Source: Davidsoniella eucalypti
Taxonomy: Eukaryota; Ascomycota; Sordariomycetes; Microascales; Ceratocystidaceae
Length of the DNA stretch: 64,000 nucleotides
Reading direction: 5' to 3'
Assembly: GCA_004009845.1 (NCBI GenBank)
Contig: RMBW01000009.1
Coordinates: forward strand, 186,001 to 250,000
The notes below the pieces were generated by a model, which had not been told where the DNA came from, ran no database searches, and worked only from the letters and a program-made list of their open reading frames with translations. This document shows, one piece after another, positions 12,241 through 24,965 of this stretch. Made by a program: the position numbers and the translations under genes. How positions within the stretch are numbered: the first letter of the stretch is position 1; each line of letters opens with the position of its first letter.

Positions 12241-15200
12241 ATTGTGATTGAACTTTGCTATTCTTCGGGGTGTGTATATCAACTCAATATATGAGCAAAT
12301 ACGTCACGGCTACGCGATAGAAGCAGGTCAAGAGATGTGGAAAGCGGAGGATAGGAGAGTATGTTCTCTCGATGACGTCTTGTCGCAATGGCGCAAGATC
12401 AGATATTCTTTCGGGTGCCTTGGGCAAGTAGCTGACAGGAAAACGTTAGGCTTTAGCCAACAGAGAAAGAGCCAATGTCCTTAAGAGGCGTTTGTGCTTA
12501 TTGTCTGATGGTGGCTGTGGTGGTGGTGGGGTGTTCTTTCGAACTTGTTGAGATGGCGTTTTCGATTAGGCAGGGCTTCAGGCTGCGAAAAAGAAAAGGA
12601 CAGAAAGAAGAAAAAGAGAAGGTCTAGTGCGGGAGGACGCTAACGGGCAATGCAGGAACAGACAAATCAATCTGACTAAATGATGAGGTCGTGATGATGT
12701 CGTTCTTTCTTCACCCTATGTCGGTTGTCTAGTCCTGTTCTTTATTCCGGCAGTCCTCCAAGAGCAGCAGCCTACTTGCTCTTACGGGTACTTTTGACGC
12801 GACAACGCGTCTAAACTTTATGCGCGATATCACGTGTCCACTTTATGAGTGGTAGTCACGTGATCGTACGGTTAGTTATACACAGCTGTCACATCACCAC
12901 ATTTCACCCAAAGTGATTGAATCAAAGTAACGTTAGCAGTCGCTTTATCACAGGGTCCCAAGACAAAAATACGTCCCTACCAGACCAATCAAACCTAGAA
13001 ATCTTGTTTAAATCATAAAACACAGTCATGTACAGATACATTCACACTCTTCCCACCCCCTCATTTCGATATGATCATGTTGGGCATCTCAATTCCATGA
13101 GATTCTACGGATTATGTGATGTCTAAGACCTTACATCACTCTAATTGTTAGGTGTGGGAGGAAAAATAAACCAAGCACTGTGCTTTGTATTGGCGGTTGA
13201 TCTAGCCCAACGCCAACAATGAAGGTCAAGACGCATACCCTCCATCGTCATCCGAAACGATATCCTTAAAATTGTTAAGGCGTCAAAGACAAAGTCTATA
13301 TTTCAAACTTTGTCTATTGTAAGTTAATAGATACAACGTATTTTTGATTGTGTTTCTCTTTGGTTGATCTACTAGCCCCAAAAGCCTTTCGTTAGGCAGT
13401 TATCTACATTGGTAGCGAATTACGCTTGTGCGGTGTTAGGTCCAAGCTGGCTTGACTGTGTTCTAAGACTAGGCCTCATAGAAGCTTATTTTTGTTATCA
13501 CATTTATAATGTGACGTGCTTGTCATACCCAACAACCAGCATCAGTCATGAAATCTCCGTCTGTGTCTTCCTTCAAGTTTATCCTGTATACCAGCTTGCT
13601 AAAGCGTCAGGCTGAGTAGGGTACATGAATACCAACCAAAGCAAGATAGAAACACAATACAGTCTATGTCTATTTTCTTTACTGCTGACATCAGAAAGCC
13701 TCTCATAGTCGGATTCGGTAATATCGGGCACTTGCTTAATCCTTACACTAATATCTATATTTCCCGCCATGGGGTTTTTTTTCTTTGCTTACTACATATC
13801 TACAGATATATGTAGTTGATATTATTATGGTATGAATCGCTCGTCTACCGGAGCAAAAAACATCATATTCCCTCTTTTGACCAAACATCCTGATTATGAC
13901 GCTATGTGCTGCAGTGATCATTATGGGGAAGACGAAAAAAGGGATGGTGGCTTCTTTCTCCCATATCAGCTATTATTCAGTCTAGTTGATTACTACTCCA
14001 AACGAAGATTACTGCTTCTGAAGAAGTATAGGTTGTATTCCTTAACCCTGTACTAAATCGGGTTATCTAATTTTGTGCCTCAAGCTCATTGGTTGGTGAT
14101 TATGGCGAGTCATCAGATATTTTGTGCTTATAAGTCACACTATCTACGAAATATGATTCAACCTTTTTCTCTCCTATCAATTTATCTTCTCGGGTATTCG
14201 AATTCTTGGCTAGAAACTTTTAACGGACATGTAATCTGAACATGCTTTATGGTTTCCTATCGAAAATTGAACTCATAATATCACCAAATCTAGTAAAACG
14301 AACAAAGGAATCTTGGGTGCTGAAACATTTAGTGGATAGCTAGTACAATCGAAGTTAACGAATAGTATGACATGCTAAGCCTCGTTTTTAATTTCGTATG
14401 TTTTTTATCGAATATTTCCACATATAAATGCGTGAGTAGTATCATAATAACGACCTTCTGATATATTCAGATATAACTAAAGTGAATTTTTCCCCCTCCC
14501 TGTATGCCCATTGTGGCTGGATGGCCGTTGGATAAGCCGTATGTACTAGTCATATTGTCTTGTTTGGTGTTACGGAGAAAAAGGGAAGGGAGACGTACTT
14601 TGTACAAGGAAACATCGGAATATGTTGTGCTTACGGAGAGAGTTGCTAAAGTTGCTTAGTATATTCATTTCTAGCTTCTGATCTAAGTCTAATAACATGC
14701 CTATCTATATGTCGAATGATGCCTCCAATCATTTGTGTGTGGTATGATTAGGATATGTAGAAGTTATTCAGCTATATCATAGTCCTAACCCTTGTAGCAT
14801 AACCCTAGTAATTGATGATGTAACCGCGCTGCTCCTTACCCTCCTCGCCTCCTCGTGTAATAATATCTTTAATTTTCTGTATTGCTCATTTCTGTTTTCT
14901 GCGTTTCCTGTTTTTCTTTTATAATTTTCCGGACCTTGATTAGGAGGGTTTTTCCAGGGCCATTAGGGTCCCTCGACGTCTAACGCTCCACTAGGGTCGG
15001 ATCCACGTGATCCACATAAAGACGTAAAATGATAAATAAATAAATATACAAGCGACTCTCAACTTTGAAATGCTATTGATGGAGTTATTTATTATGCTTA
15101 TATATCCGGTATTTTGGTAATTATAAGATATACTACTGGACTGATATATCGCAGATTGCGTCGAGTAATCGATCTGATACTGGAGAACTCCACAACGATT

Positions 15201-16130
15201 CTATCCGAGGCTATCAACTCGATGGCTACTACAGGGGGAAAAATCCGGTTATGTTGTGGTAGTAGTAGTTTGAATATGAACTATTTAATCGTGGGGTTTC
15301 TTTTAAATGACATGAAGGGTGGTAGATAGTCCGTGAACCACAAGACAATGAGAGACAAGAATCAAATCGCACAACGATCGTAGCTGAGCCTCGGCGAGTC
15401 CTTAGATCAAGACCGACGGTGAAGATGTATGCTGAATCGTCATGGAAATGTGGAAAGGAGCAAGTTCAAAGACTGATAGACTTGTGCAAGAGCTGAAAGG
15501 ATCCAGTATGAAGCTGGATAACAAGAATGGCTTTCGTATAAGGATAAGTTAGGTTGGTTTAAATTGGCATCTATACTTGGTATTTTACATATAGCTTTGA
15601 CTATATACACTAGCCCCAATCTCTATACTAGTAAACCATGTAGAAAGGTCTTGACATAAGCTAATCTAAGGTATTGAGTCACTATAACCAGAATGCCAAT
15701 TATACTGTATTGTGAAGTATAAACTAAGGCAGGGAAAGGGTGAATCATGGAAAGAATGGAGAAACATCAGCAACACAGTTAGTAACTGGGCAGATGGAGA
15801 AAGAAAACTTGGGGCCAGACAATGGCACAACGGAGAAATGTACTCAATAACAGCTGGCCTATGCCCTAGAGATGCAAAACGAAATGCTTAGGAGTGATAG
15901 GAAGGTTGAGACAAGACAAACCCAGTATTTGATGAGGAGATACGGTGCGTTCCACCTGGCTTGAGCATTTCTTATTGTTTAGTCAGGCGGTGATGCTATC
16001 GATTTCATATGTTTTCTTGACGTTGGTGCTCTGCTATGTTGTGTTTTATCTTATTTCGTATCTGTTTCTTTTCATACCGCCATATGTGTGTGTGGGTGAT
16101 ATGTCTCTTCCTTAACGTCGATTTGGTCTT
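12241..16130. other. Gene-poor stretch, with the probable RPA3 promoter at its left end
   Basis: The first 650 bases are probably promoter and leader of the RPA3-like gene, which reads leftward. They contain ACGCGA at 12311-12316, ACGCGT at 12805-12810, and CACGTG at 12831-12836 and 12857-12862. The rest shows no recognisable gene. CCTAACCCT at 14784-14792 is a short telomere-like motif. Confidence 0.5.
12805..12862. promoter_or_regulatory. ACGCGT plus paired CACGTG sites upstream of the RPA3-like gene
   Basis: Within 58 bases there is one perfect MluI cell-cycle box (ACGCGT, 12805) and two perfect E-boxes (CACGTG, 12831 and 12857). All are palindromes, so strand is undefined. They lie about 565-620 bp upstream of the RPA3-like start codon. 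ACGCGT is the classical MBF site of ascomycete replication genes. Function here is inferred only. Confidence 0.35.
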
Positions 16131-16132
16131 TG

Positions 16133-16144
16133 TGGTCTAGACCA
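16133..16144. repeat. Perfect palindrome TGGTCTAGACCA
   Basis: A 12-nt perfect palindrome. Its core GGTCTAGACC recurs at the centre of the larger foldback at 16672-16722, and a related GGTC-AAGACC hairpin sits at 16202-16211. Confidence 0.6.
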
Positions 16145-16178
16145 TTATGGGGGAAGGGGCGTTGATATAGCGTTGCTT

Positions 16179-16250
16179 ATTATTTGGCTTTGGTACTAGT
16201 CGGTCAAGACCGGTCGATAGGACCAAATTTAATAGGACTAAACCAAATAA
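16179..16250. repeat. Imperfect foldback with TTATTTGG/CCAAATAA ends
   Basis: The outer ends TTATTTGG (from 16180) and CCAAATAA (to 16250) are exact inverse complements. The centre holds GGTC and GACC around the bases AA at 16202-16211, and the arms between match loosely. The shape resembles a small non-autonomous DNA element. I did not identify target-site duplications. Confidence 0.4.
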
Positions 16251-16671
16251 GTAGCGTAGCTGAAGTATATTGGCGATGCAATACTAAGCATTAGTAACAA
16301 CATGTCGACCGGACTGAATGGACAAAACGATTGGAATGATGCAATGAGATTAGGCCATTGTTGCGTTGGACAGAAGGGCCGGATCTTAAGATAGTACAGA
16401 GGTATTAATATGTTCTCTAGTGGTGAAAATAGCTATCGATTAGCTATCATCAGAGTAGCTATTGTGTCAGGCCTGGGTCCTATAAAGGAAATAAACACAT
16501 GTGCTAGTTGAAGTAGGATAGAAGCAAGAGAAATGCACTATATTGGGGGGGTTTTGAGCGCTAGATATGGGACAGCATATAGCCCAGTGTCCAGAACGGC
16601 GTAGCAGTAAGGCCAAGTAAAGCGAATAAACGCCACTGATTGCCACATGTGACAGTATTGTATAGACTGCT
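16251..16671. other. Non-coding spacer between two foldbacks
   Basis: No open frame or domain can be supported here. The stretch lies between two foldback structures and may belong to the same decayed element, but nothing in the sequence proves it. Confidence 0.4.
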
Positions 16672-16722
16672 GTAGTTGCCGGTGCCCAACTAGCACGGTC
16701 TAGACCGCACCGGAATAACTAC
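16672..16722. repeat. Foldback palindrome centred on CGGTCTAGACCG
   Basis: Nested inverted repeats share one centre. GTAGTT pairs with AACTAC at the ends, CCGGTGC (16679) pairs with GCACCGG (to 16713), and CGGTCTAGACCG (16696-16707) is a perfect palindrome. An insert on the left arm makes the hairpin imperfect. It could be a MITE remnant or a bound operator-like site. Confidence 0.5.
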
Positions 16723-19700
16723 TTGTTTGGTTCAAGTAAAAACAGTAGAAACCAGCGGCTTGGAAGGTATAAGTATCGATTTGATCGGTACTTTTAATCG
16801 TGCTGATGATTGTCGAGATTAGGCGCTATTGATGGATACATTGTAGGCTTTAGTAGGCTAGGGGCTTCTATAGGGCCTCCATGATGTTACATTTTAGTAG
16901 AAACGGGCTTTAGTATGAGGATGCTTATAGACAAGGGCCAAGCATTTTGTGTAGAATGTAGAATAATAGTGACTGACATGTACTACTACCTCGGGAACTA
17001 TATGTGTAATCAATTGAGAACAACAGGAAGGCCTAAGCCTATCTATGCGGGTATGATAAGCGTGATATATCATCGAACATCTAACGATGAATGAAACATG
17101 CTCCGATAGGTGGTAGAATTCCAAAAGAGACAAGATACCAAATCTCAGCTTCAAGGTGGTGGTCTATCAAATGAAGTGATATATACAGCGCGCTGTGTGG
17201 CTAAGAATATTGAAATCGAAGGAAAGTTCTCGCTCAAAGCAGGAATACTACATACATCAATATGATGCCTCTGTGTTTTTTTATTTAACCAGAGGTGCGT
17301 ATGCTTCGAACTGAGTATGTTTATATATCTAAGATTGTGTGTTCAAGTATGGAATGAGAACTAGCAGGAAATATGACCTGATAAATCCGGGTATATAGAA
17401 AAGACTTGATCATGTAGCAGCCAAGGATCTACGGATTTGCAGACGGGATGAATGGTTGGGAAAGTATGAAAGAAGGGTAAGCATGCAACACAATAAAGAC
17501 AAGTAAAGCTGCCTGTGGTGGGCGAGTCGGCCGACCTTAGCGCACATATTTTGTGGCGGATCTAGCGGGAGATTAGATATCAGTTGGAAGGGGGGAAGTT
17601 GCAGCCAGAAAGCCATTTGACAAACGAATTGATTGTCGATAGATGCGCAATATCTATGCGAGTATAGAGAACCTATATCAAGATCGCACTGCTCTATATA
17701 TCGACGGCGATGATGAAAGGCTGGTGAGCGAGAAGTAAATACCTAGTTAGTTCGATAGCTAGGCGGAAGAAGCCTGATACGAGTCGAGATTCTTTTTTTA
17801 GACTGACAACAACAGAGCTGGGAAACCCCGATGCAATGCGCCTTTAGAATTAAAGATATAGGCAAAAAAGAAAGGCGTGATATCTTCCCGTGGTTGTAGA
17901 CTGCAAATTGCAATATCACCCGACTTGACTCGCCGCTTTTTAGCCGATTTGGCCAATCAAAAGCGCGCATACATGCGGCACAGAACAACAGCCTATTTGA
18001 GTTGCTGCAAGCCCTGCTCCCAAGACAGGACGGGATGCGTTTTTGTTTATTCGTCTCAAGCCAGGCTGTCCAATATCGCAACAAAAAAATAAAGTCAGTC
18101 GGCTACGATTGATTGGCTTATGTGTGCAGCGCTAGTCAGTTGAATCGAGGCGAACGAGACAAGTACAGATAATGTCACTTCTACGGACGGAGTTTCTATC
18201 TCTATCTCCAAGGATCGTCGCTTCGTACCACACCTAGTCTCGAATGTTCCAACGGTCTTCGGCCGCTTCGAGGCCCATCACCGTGTGGTTATCAATATAT
18301 ATGTGCAGCTAGTAATCATTTCTTCTTATTGTCTACGGCTCTATTCAAAGGTCCTCTTTTGCTAGCGTTTCTTCATGCAAACGGAGATCGAATTTGAAGT
18401 CAGCCTAAGCTAGATTATCAGTTTCTCGCCGAATTTCACCCCTTCAAGAATAAAAAATGAAAGAATCCAGGATGTAGGCAAGGTACTAGTCGGCTGGAAT
18501 GGCAATTGGTGTTGTTTTCCGGGGTTTTTATTTTATTTTATTTTTTTAGCGCAGGACTCTGATTGGCTATAGCTGCCTAACTGACTCTTGCAGCCCAAAA
18601 TTTGCCTATCACACTTTTCAGACTCCACTTCATGTAGTATTGTAAAACTTACATATTATGCCATCAATTAACTGTACTTTTTTGGGCCAACGTTCCAATA
18701 GGCTTTTTTCTTTCTTCATTTTTGCATCATGTACCACGTTGTTCGATTGATCTTCTTGCTTTATCTCGTTCCTCTATAAAAAAAAAAATTGCTCAAGGTT
18801 GCCAAGACTCGCTATCATTAGCTAGTCAGCTATAGTACTACTGTAGTGATTCATGAGTTGCAACCGACCAATAGAATTAGCTGGTTTCACAGTCTCCGAT
18901 CTTCTACTGGTTTTTAGAGATTTTTAGATCTGCTTTCCCACATCAGCCAAACTTGACCACTTTGACGCTTTCAGAAGGCAACGCAACTATAAAGCCTGTA
19001 GTTGGTTGTATTAATAAGGAGGGACATCACTCGACGCAACCGTCGTCTTGCCAGGGTTTTCAGTTGTTTGTGCTTAGAACTCATATTTACAGAATTTCTT
19101 GAATGTATTAATGTACATAGTAAATGTACCACATAGCATATGAGCTCCATACTTGAACCCGCGGCCAACCCTTGGATTGGAGGAATTATGAGTTGATGTA
19201 TCAGCCAGGCGATCAAGGCCATAGTAAAATAGTCACGTCTGTATTCTCACGGACTTTATCATGAACAACCGACCGAACAAGTAATGGCGCCCACTAATTC
19301 TCGTCGTGGCCAGCATTTCAGATCATGCCGTCACATCACTACGTAGATAGATTATGCTGTGCTTCTTTGCTTTCCAAGTCCACTGACTGGCCTACCTACA
19401 ACGAGCAGTGCCCCAATGTCTGACTCTATGCCGTAACAGCGAGTCAGCCGACAGCCCGACCCGTTAAATTTGATTATTTTTCTAGGCGATGAGGATACTT
19501 CCACATACATTTCCTATATCATATAGTGTGAAAGAATAGCCACTTTATACGTACTGATTCGAGTCTGCCGAGTTTAGCCGTACACTGGTCTGTATATAGT
19601 AGAGAGTGTATTCATTCGCAATAACTATTAATTGTGTTCACAAATCTCTGAATTTCTGACAAGTCTCTATACCAGTTAGCCTGACCAGTTGTCGCAAGAC

Positions 19701-21600
19701 GGTGAACCACCATGAAGAATCTTGTCGAGTCAGCAGTACCCAACAGCGGAAATTTAACCCTTTTGCCTTTAATCCTAATCAAGGTGCTAAATAGTTTTTG
19801 CCGTTTTCGAAACTACCCAAATGCCTCTATAATTGAAAGCTATCCTCACACTAGATATTTATCTACTTTCAGAGCTCCACAGCTCCATAGCTTCGTAATA
19901 ATCAGGATATGTAATCACTGTATCCATGACCGGAATATACTGACTCGTGCATACAATGAAGATCGCAGTTCTGCCTATAAGCCACTCGAGAGGCTAGACT
20001 TTCTTACAAATCTCGGCCCTATCATAGACAACATCGCAAACCAACAACTTTTCGGTTCCGATCAAGGCCTAGCCTAGTTCTTCGAGATGCACTAGTAAGT
20101 TTCTAACTCCCTGTTGAGGATTGTGTACCAAGTCAGCGCAATTCAATCTTGCAAGAAAAAAAACACAGCTTGATTCCATCTTCTGCTTTAAGGATTTTGC
20201 GACATCCGGAAAGTCATGTTCCGGCTTTAGAAATGTTACTCATCGTGTTAGTACGATAAAATAATAAATGCCCAACTCAAGTACCCTTGTTCCATGCTCA
20301 TTCCCTGCCAGTTTATGATTACTATTCATTACAACCGACAGGCCCATATAGAAAGAGAACAAGCCTAAGCATCCCTATAACAATATACAAAGATATAATA
20401 TTTCAGAGTCAGTAACCAAGTAATGACTCTAGTCTCGTTTCACTCACACACGAGTCATGTTGGAGACGACGTCGACCACCCGAGCTTTGGGATCCTACTA
20501 AGATATTAAAAGTCGTGTAGTAGCGCCCTATCGTCACCTTCTAAATCTGTCTGATTGTCCCATTTCGGTTGATCATCATGAGGGCATGTATCTTGGTATA
20601 TTTGTTATAGATAACGACTGTATTGTGATGCAAATAAGTTCATTTTCTGTATTGCGATACGTCCCCGATGACTTCATCACTGGCAGTCGGAATTTTTAAG
20701 TAGGTTATCCATATCAGCTATTTGCATATGTACATACCGCGATTCCTTTTTTAGTTCCGAAGCTACTATGTACAGCCGTACTATTTCCTCCAATAAACCT
20801 ACGTCATTGTCCTAGCTGTAACAGCTGATAAACTACAGAAAATGGAGAAGATATTTCGACATCTACAAATATGTAGTCTCTAAAATCCACGAGATAACAA
20901 AAAATGCCGTTAGGTAGCCTCGTCTCGCTTAGGCCTAGACCTACGTTTCCAACTAACAGCTTCGACAGATCATCTACAAATATGCAATAATATGGCCCAT
21001 CCAAGAATGGAAATAAAGCCCAGAAAGAACAAAGCAGAAAGCTTTATCCATCTTAACAGGGACAAGGATAGTTTTAGTTTGTTGACTTATAGAAGTCCCA
21101 GTTCCTCCGGCTATACCATCCGGATAGGATTGTTGCGCCTCAATTCTTCATACAGAGATTTACCCCAACCAACTACAAAATAGAAGTGCTTCACAAAGTG
21201 ACGATTGCTTCAAACATCCCTATTATTATATTGTTTTGTCGCAACGGGATGGTGCATCTGGAATGCCGACATCGTTGACCCAGGACAAGTCAGGGCCAAG
21301 GGCCTGAGATCTTGAACTTATGATTACTGAACACAGTTTTTCGAAAATCGGGGCAAACGTTCCATGAGAGGCTATTCAGTGTCAACTGAGTCGTGCTTTT
21401 AACGTTCCGATTGCTCCTATTTAGTGCCTAAATGAAAGTTTTCTTACCGTGTGAATTGATTTCTGGATAAATTTATGCCAGTAGGGCTTGCCAAGACCAA
21501 TTTCTGCTATTATGTATCCTTTTTTCGGGACTTCGTTGCTCTGTATTTGGTGTATTTTGACGACATTGGCGTCATCTCAGATCCACCTCCCCAGTTAGAG

Positions 21601-21690
21601 TCTTGAATGACGTCACGGCGAGTTGAGAAGATAAAGAGTCTCTTCGGCCGACCTCGCATGAGGTAGTTGGTTCAAATCCAGCTAGCAAAA
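21601..21690 (+). pseudogene. Decayed tRNA-Leu-like sequence
   Basis: The T arm is well formed: GTTGG, loop TTCAAAT, CCAGC at 21667-21683. It contains the RNA polymerase III B-box GGTTCAAATCC at 21669-21679. Before it lies a hairpin ACCTC-GCAT-GAGGT at the place of a long variable arm, preceded by GTCTCTTCGG, a string typical of class II (Leu) tRNAs. I could not find a matching 5' acceptor strand or a clean anticodon stem, so a functional tRNA is unlikely. A tRNA-derived SINE head is an alternative. Confidence 0.35.
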
Positions 21691-24600
21691 CTACTACTGA
21701 AGTCCACCCTCGTCTGAGGGTAGATGCTAGGTAGTAACCATACTGTTCTCAGAGGGTTAATAATACAAGGAGCTACAATATGCTCGGAGGTTTTGAGACA
21801 GGTTCCCAACGAGGTGGTTTTTTTCCGGAAAGGGTTAGATGTTGAAATTCGCAGGAATAGCATATAACGAAACCATAACAAATGTTCTGTATCTCAGTGG
21901 CCTGTCACTGTTGAGAAGTAGGTTGTCCATTGTATACTAGTATTAATTCAAGGCTATATATCAAAAAAGATATCACAAGATACAACTATGCATTTTATTA
22001 CACAATTTCAGCTTAGGCTCGATCATACTTTTGTGAAGAAAACGAACAAATCGACATTTTTTTTAAATTCATTAATCTTATGGGGCTATAGAGAGCGATT
22101 AGACTTAAATGAACATGAATGCTATTGTGTACAGACTTAGCTGCAGATTTTAGAATTACATGCCGTATAATAGTTTTTGGGATTATAACTGGTAGGGTTA
22201 GGGTAATTTAAAGTATAGTGCCGGAGATCCACTTAAACACACGATTCAATGAAGATTTCTGGAGTATAAGTATAGCTAGTCCAACGTCAATTTCCTGTAT
22301 AGTCTTCTCTCGTGGGGGACTATCTATCCTCGGGCTTGATAGTCCACAGGACCAAGCACCATGGTTAATATGAAGCGAATCATGATATGTACAAGAAATG
22401 AATCAAGGACGCGTGTGTATAGGGGCCATCTGCAAGATCCGCACGACAAGAAATTGGTGACTTGGAGGTCATCGTCTGTCTTTTTGTATTCAGCTATAAT
22501 TACAAGACTCACGCAGCAACAAGGCCGTTGATATTAGTCGGTAATAGTAGGCTTGAGATGGCTCCCTACCTTGAGACTGGGCTTGCAATGTTCCTACCAT
22601 CGCATGTCCGGCCGGACACTTTGATTGCAATGGGTGACTGTTGGCTGGGAAATGGTCACTATTTTTTTTTTGGCTAGTATGAATGTGGAATACGGGGTTT
22701 AATATAGATGATCTCTTTTCCCTATTAGCGTATCCTGAATATAGCAGTATGGGGGTTCATTGATAACAGGCTTACTTTGTGCCGTTTCCATGGCTTTTTC
22801 TTTGATTTCAAGAAAGAAGAGCGTTCATATATCTAGCTAACCGAGCTCCCTTTTTCTTTCTCTCTTTCTTTTTTTCATGCCTGCTCATGCGAGGAGGTGA
22901 TGATTTGGGGGCTTTTGAATATCAAACAGAAAAAAAAACGCCACTTATGGACGAACTTCTTCTCCCATGGTGAGAAAAACAACACCAACATTATACGAGC
23001 CGTGTGGGCGTCGTTCTTTGGCAGACAAAAAAAAGCCTAGATATGTACGAGCCCGTCATTTCCCTTGATTTGATTTCATATGAAACGTTGTGCTAAGAAA
23101 ATGATACATTTTTATAGGATGCCTATGATTGCGTGGGGTTGCTAATAGTAGATCTTGTGTCTTTAACTCGGTGGGAAATGCTGCCTTTTACACGTTTTTG
23201 TACAGCCAGCGAGTCATGTATCGACGATTTTAAAATTGCCTGACGGCTTGCGTTGTATGTATTATATTGCTCTTTTACTACCTGCTCGTATTTCACAGCA
23301 GTATGACGGGAAGTTCGCCTGATATGGCTTCAACTATCAACCTGGGTTAGGGTTACGGGCCGATCAGCTGTTACCCGGCTTTAACGGTGCATAAACGGAT
23401 ACATGGAATATCTTCGTGCTAGTTAGTGCCATATTTGGTGTATCTCTACATATCACGGAGACAATACGCTGCTGCGTGAGGTCAAGCAAAGTCATAATGT
23501 CTTGTATAATTGGCACATACCAACTACGTGCCAAGTGATGGAATCAGTATATTAGAGTCTCATGTGGCTTTCTTGATCTGGTAGCGGTTGTCTTTTGGTG
23601 AGGTATTGCATATCCTTTGCCCAAATCAAACATTCAGCACAAAAGGGCCAGATACGGGATCACTTCTTACAAAAAGATGGGCGTTTGTACAATAGGAGGA
23701 TAGACAGCTACATGTTATACAAGTGCAATGTATGTACATACATTGATATATTTCGATGGAGCTGTCTAGCGGCAGATAATCATGTTTCTATCCAAGCTAC
23801 CGTCCACGCGGTCTCTATCTGTAGATTGCCACTTAAAAAGAGGTTAGGATTTGTTACATTACTCGCCGTATAGCCTCTTTCGAGGACTTGACTATGGCTG
23901 ATTATAAACTGGGCACGGCATATGCTCGACCGAATAAGCCACTGGCTAACATTAATCTATTTCATTGGGTCTGACCTTTTCATCATAGTGTAGCATAATA
24001 TAACAATCATACGGACATGACTTTGTTCGAGACATTGTGTTGGAGGAAAGAGGACATGATCGTGTAAGGAAGAGCGCATGATAGAAGGAGGCAGTCCGCA
24101 GTATCCATCCCGCTCCCCTGCCTCTTGGTGTGCCGTGATATATTTCGTTCTTGACGTAGTAGTAGTAGTATATTTCTTAGATTTAAAATGAAGATTGAAG
24201 AAACACGTTACGCGACTCATAAAAGCTCTTCCCGTGCCGTGGCCAAGGGTGTAGAAAAGTAAGGAGATCAAGTTAAAAATGAAGAGAATCAGCAGGGACA
24301 CGAGTCAGTCGCCTTCTCGGCCGTCGAGTTTCTATTTCTTTTACTAGAAAGATGGTATGTTTATGTTTCTTTCTCTTGATGTAAGAGGCTGCTCTGACGC
24401 TAAATTTCAATGCTCAATCGTAGACGAACGACATCATTGGAAATTTGAATTTACCTAGTACAATATACAACTACAGATAACTACATGATGATCAAGATAG
24501 AATCAGAAATACAGATATGATAAATAAACACAGCCCCATTTCAAAGTCTCGGGACCGGAGCTTGTGTGAGCTTTTAACGAACTAGTAAGAATAATTGGGG

Positions 24601-24937
24601 TATGCAGGTTCCTGGAGATAGATGCCTGAGTATTTTTGGTCGAGACTAACTGACAATGAGAGGACAAAGGAATTCTCGATGTATGTACTACTGAAATACA
24701 TGTCGGATTACTTTTGGATTAATGGCCCTAGAGGCTATCTAGTAAGCAAGCCTTGAAGGGTTTTCTGTGCCGTCTTTACGTCTTGTGTGTAGGAGGCGGA
24801 GGAGTTAGAGAAAACTACTGGCGAGCTGTTCTAGGGTACTATTGTTACTGCTGTTGCTATGTGCTGTTGTTCTTACATCCTCCGATTTGATATCATGCGG
24901 CCGTACTAAGCGTTGGCGACTCTGGGCCGTTAAACAC

Positions 24938-24965
24938 CAGGCCGTGCCAGGCCGTGCCAGGCCGC
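24938..24965. repeat. Short 10-bp tandem repeat (CCAGGCCGTG)
   Basis: About 2.8 copies of a GC-rich 10-mer in otherwise AT-rich DNA. No function is suggested. Confidence 0.6.

Noticed and set aside
19712..20077. 121-codon ATG frame in the gene-poor region
   Set aside because: No recognisable motif; a frame this long is expected about once or twice by chance in 23 kb of such DNA.
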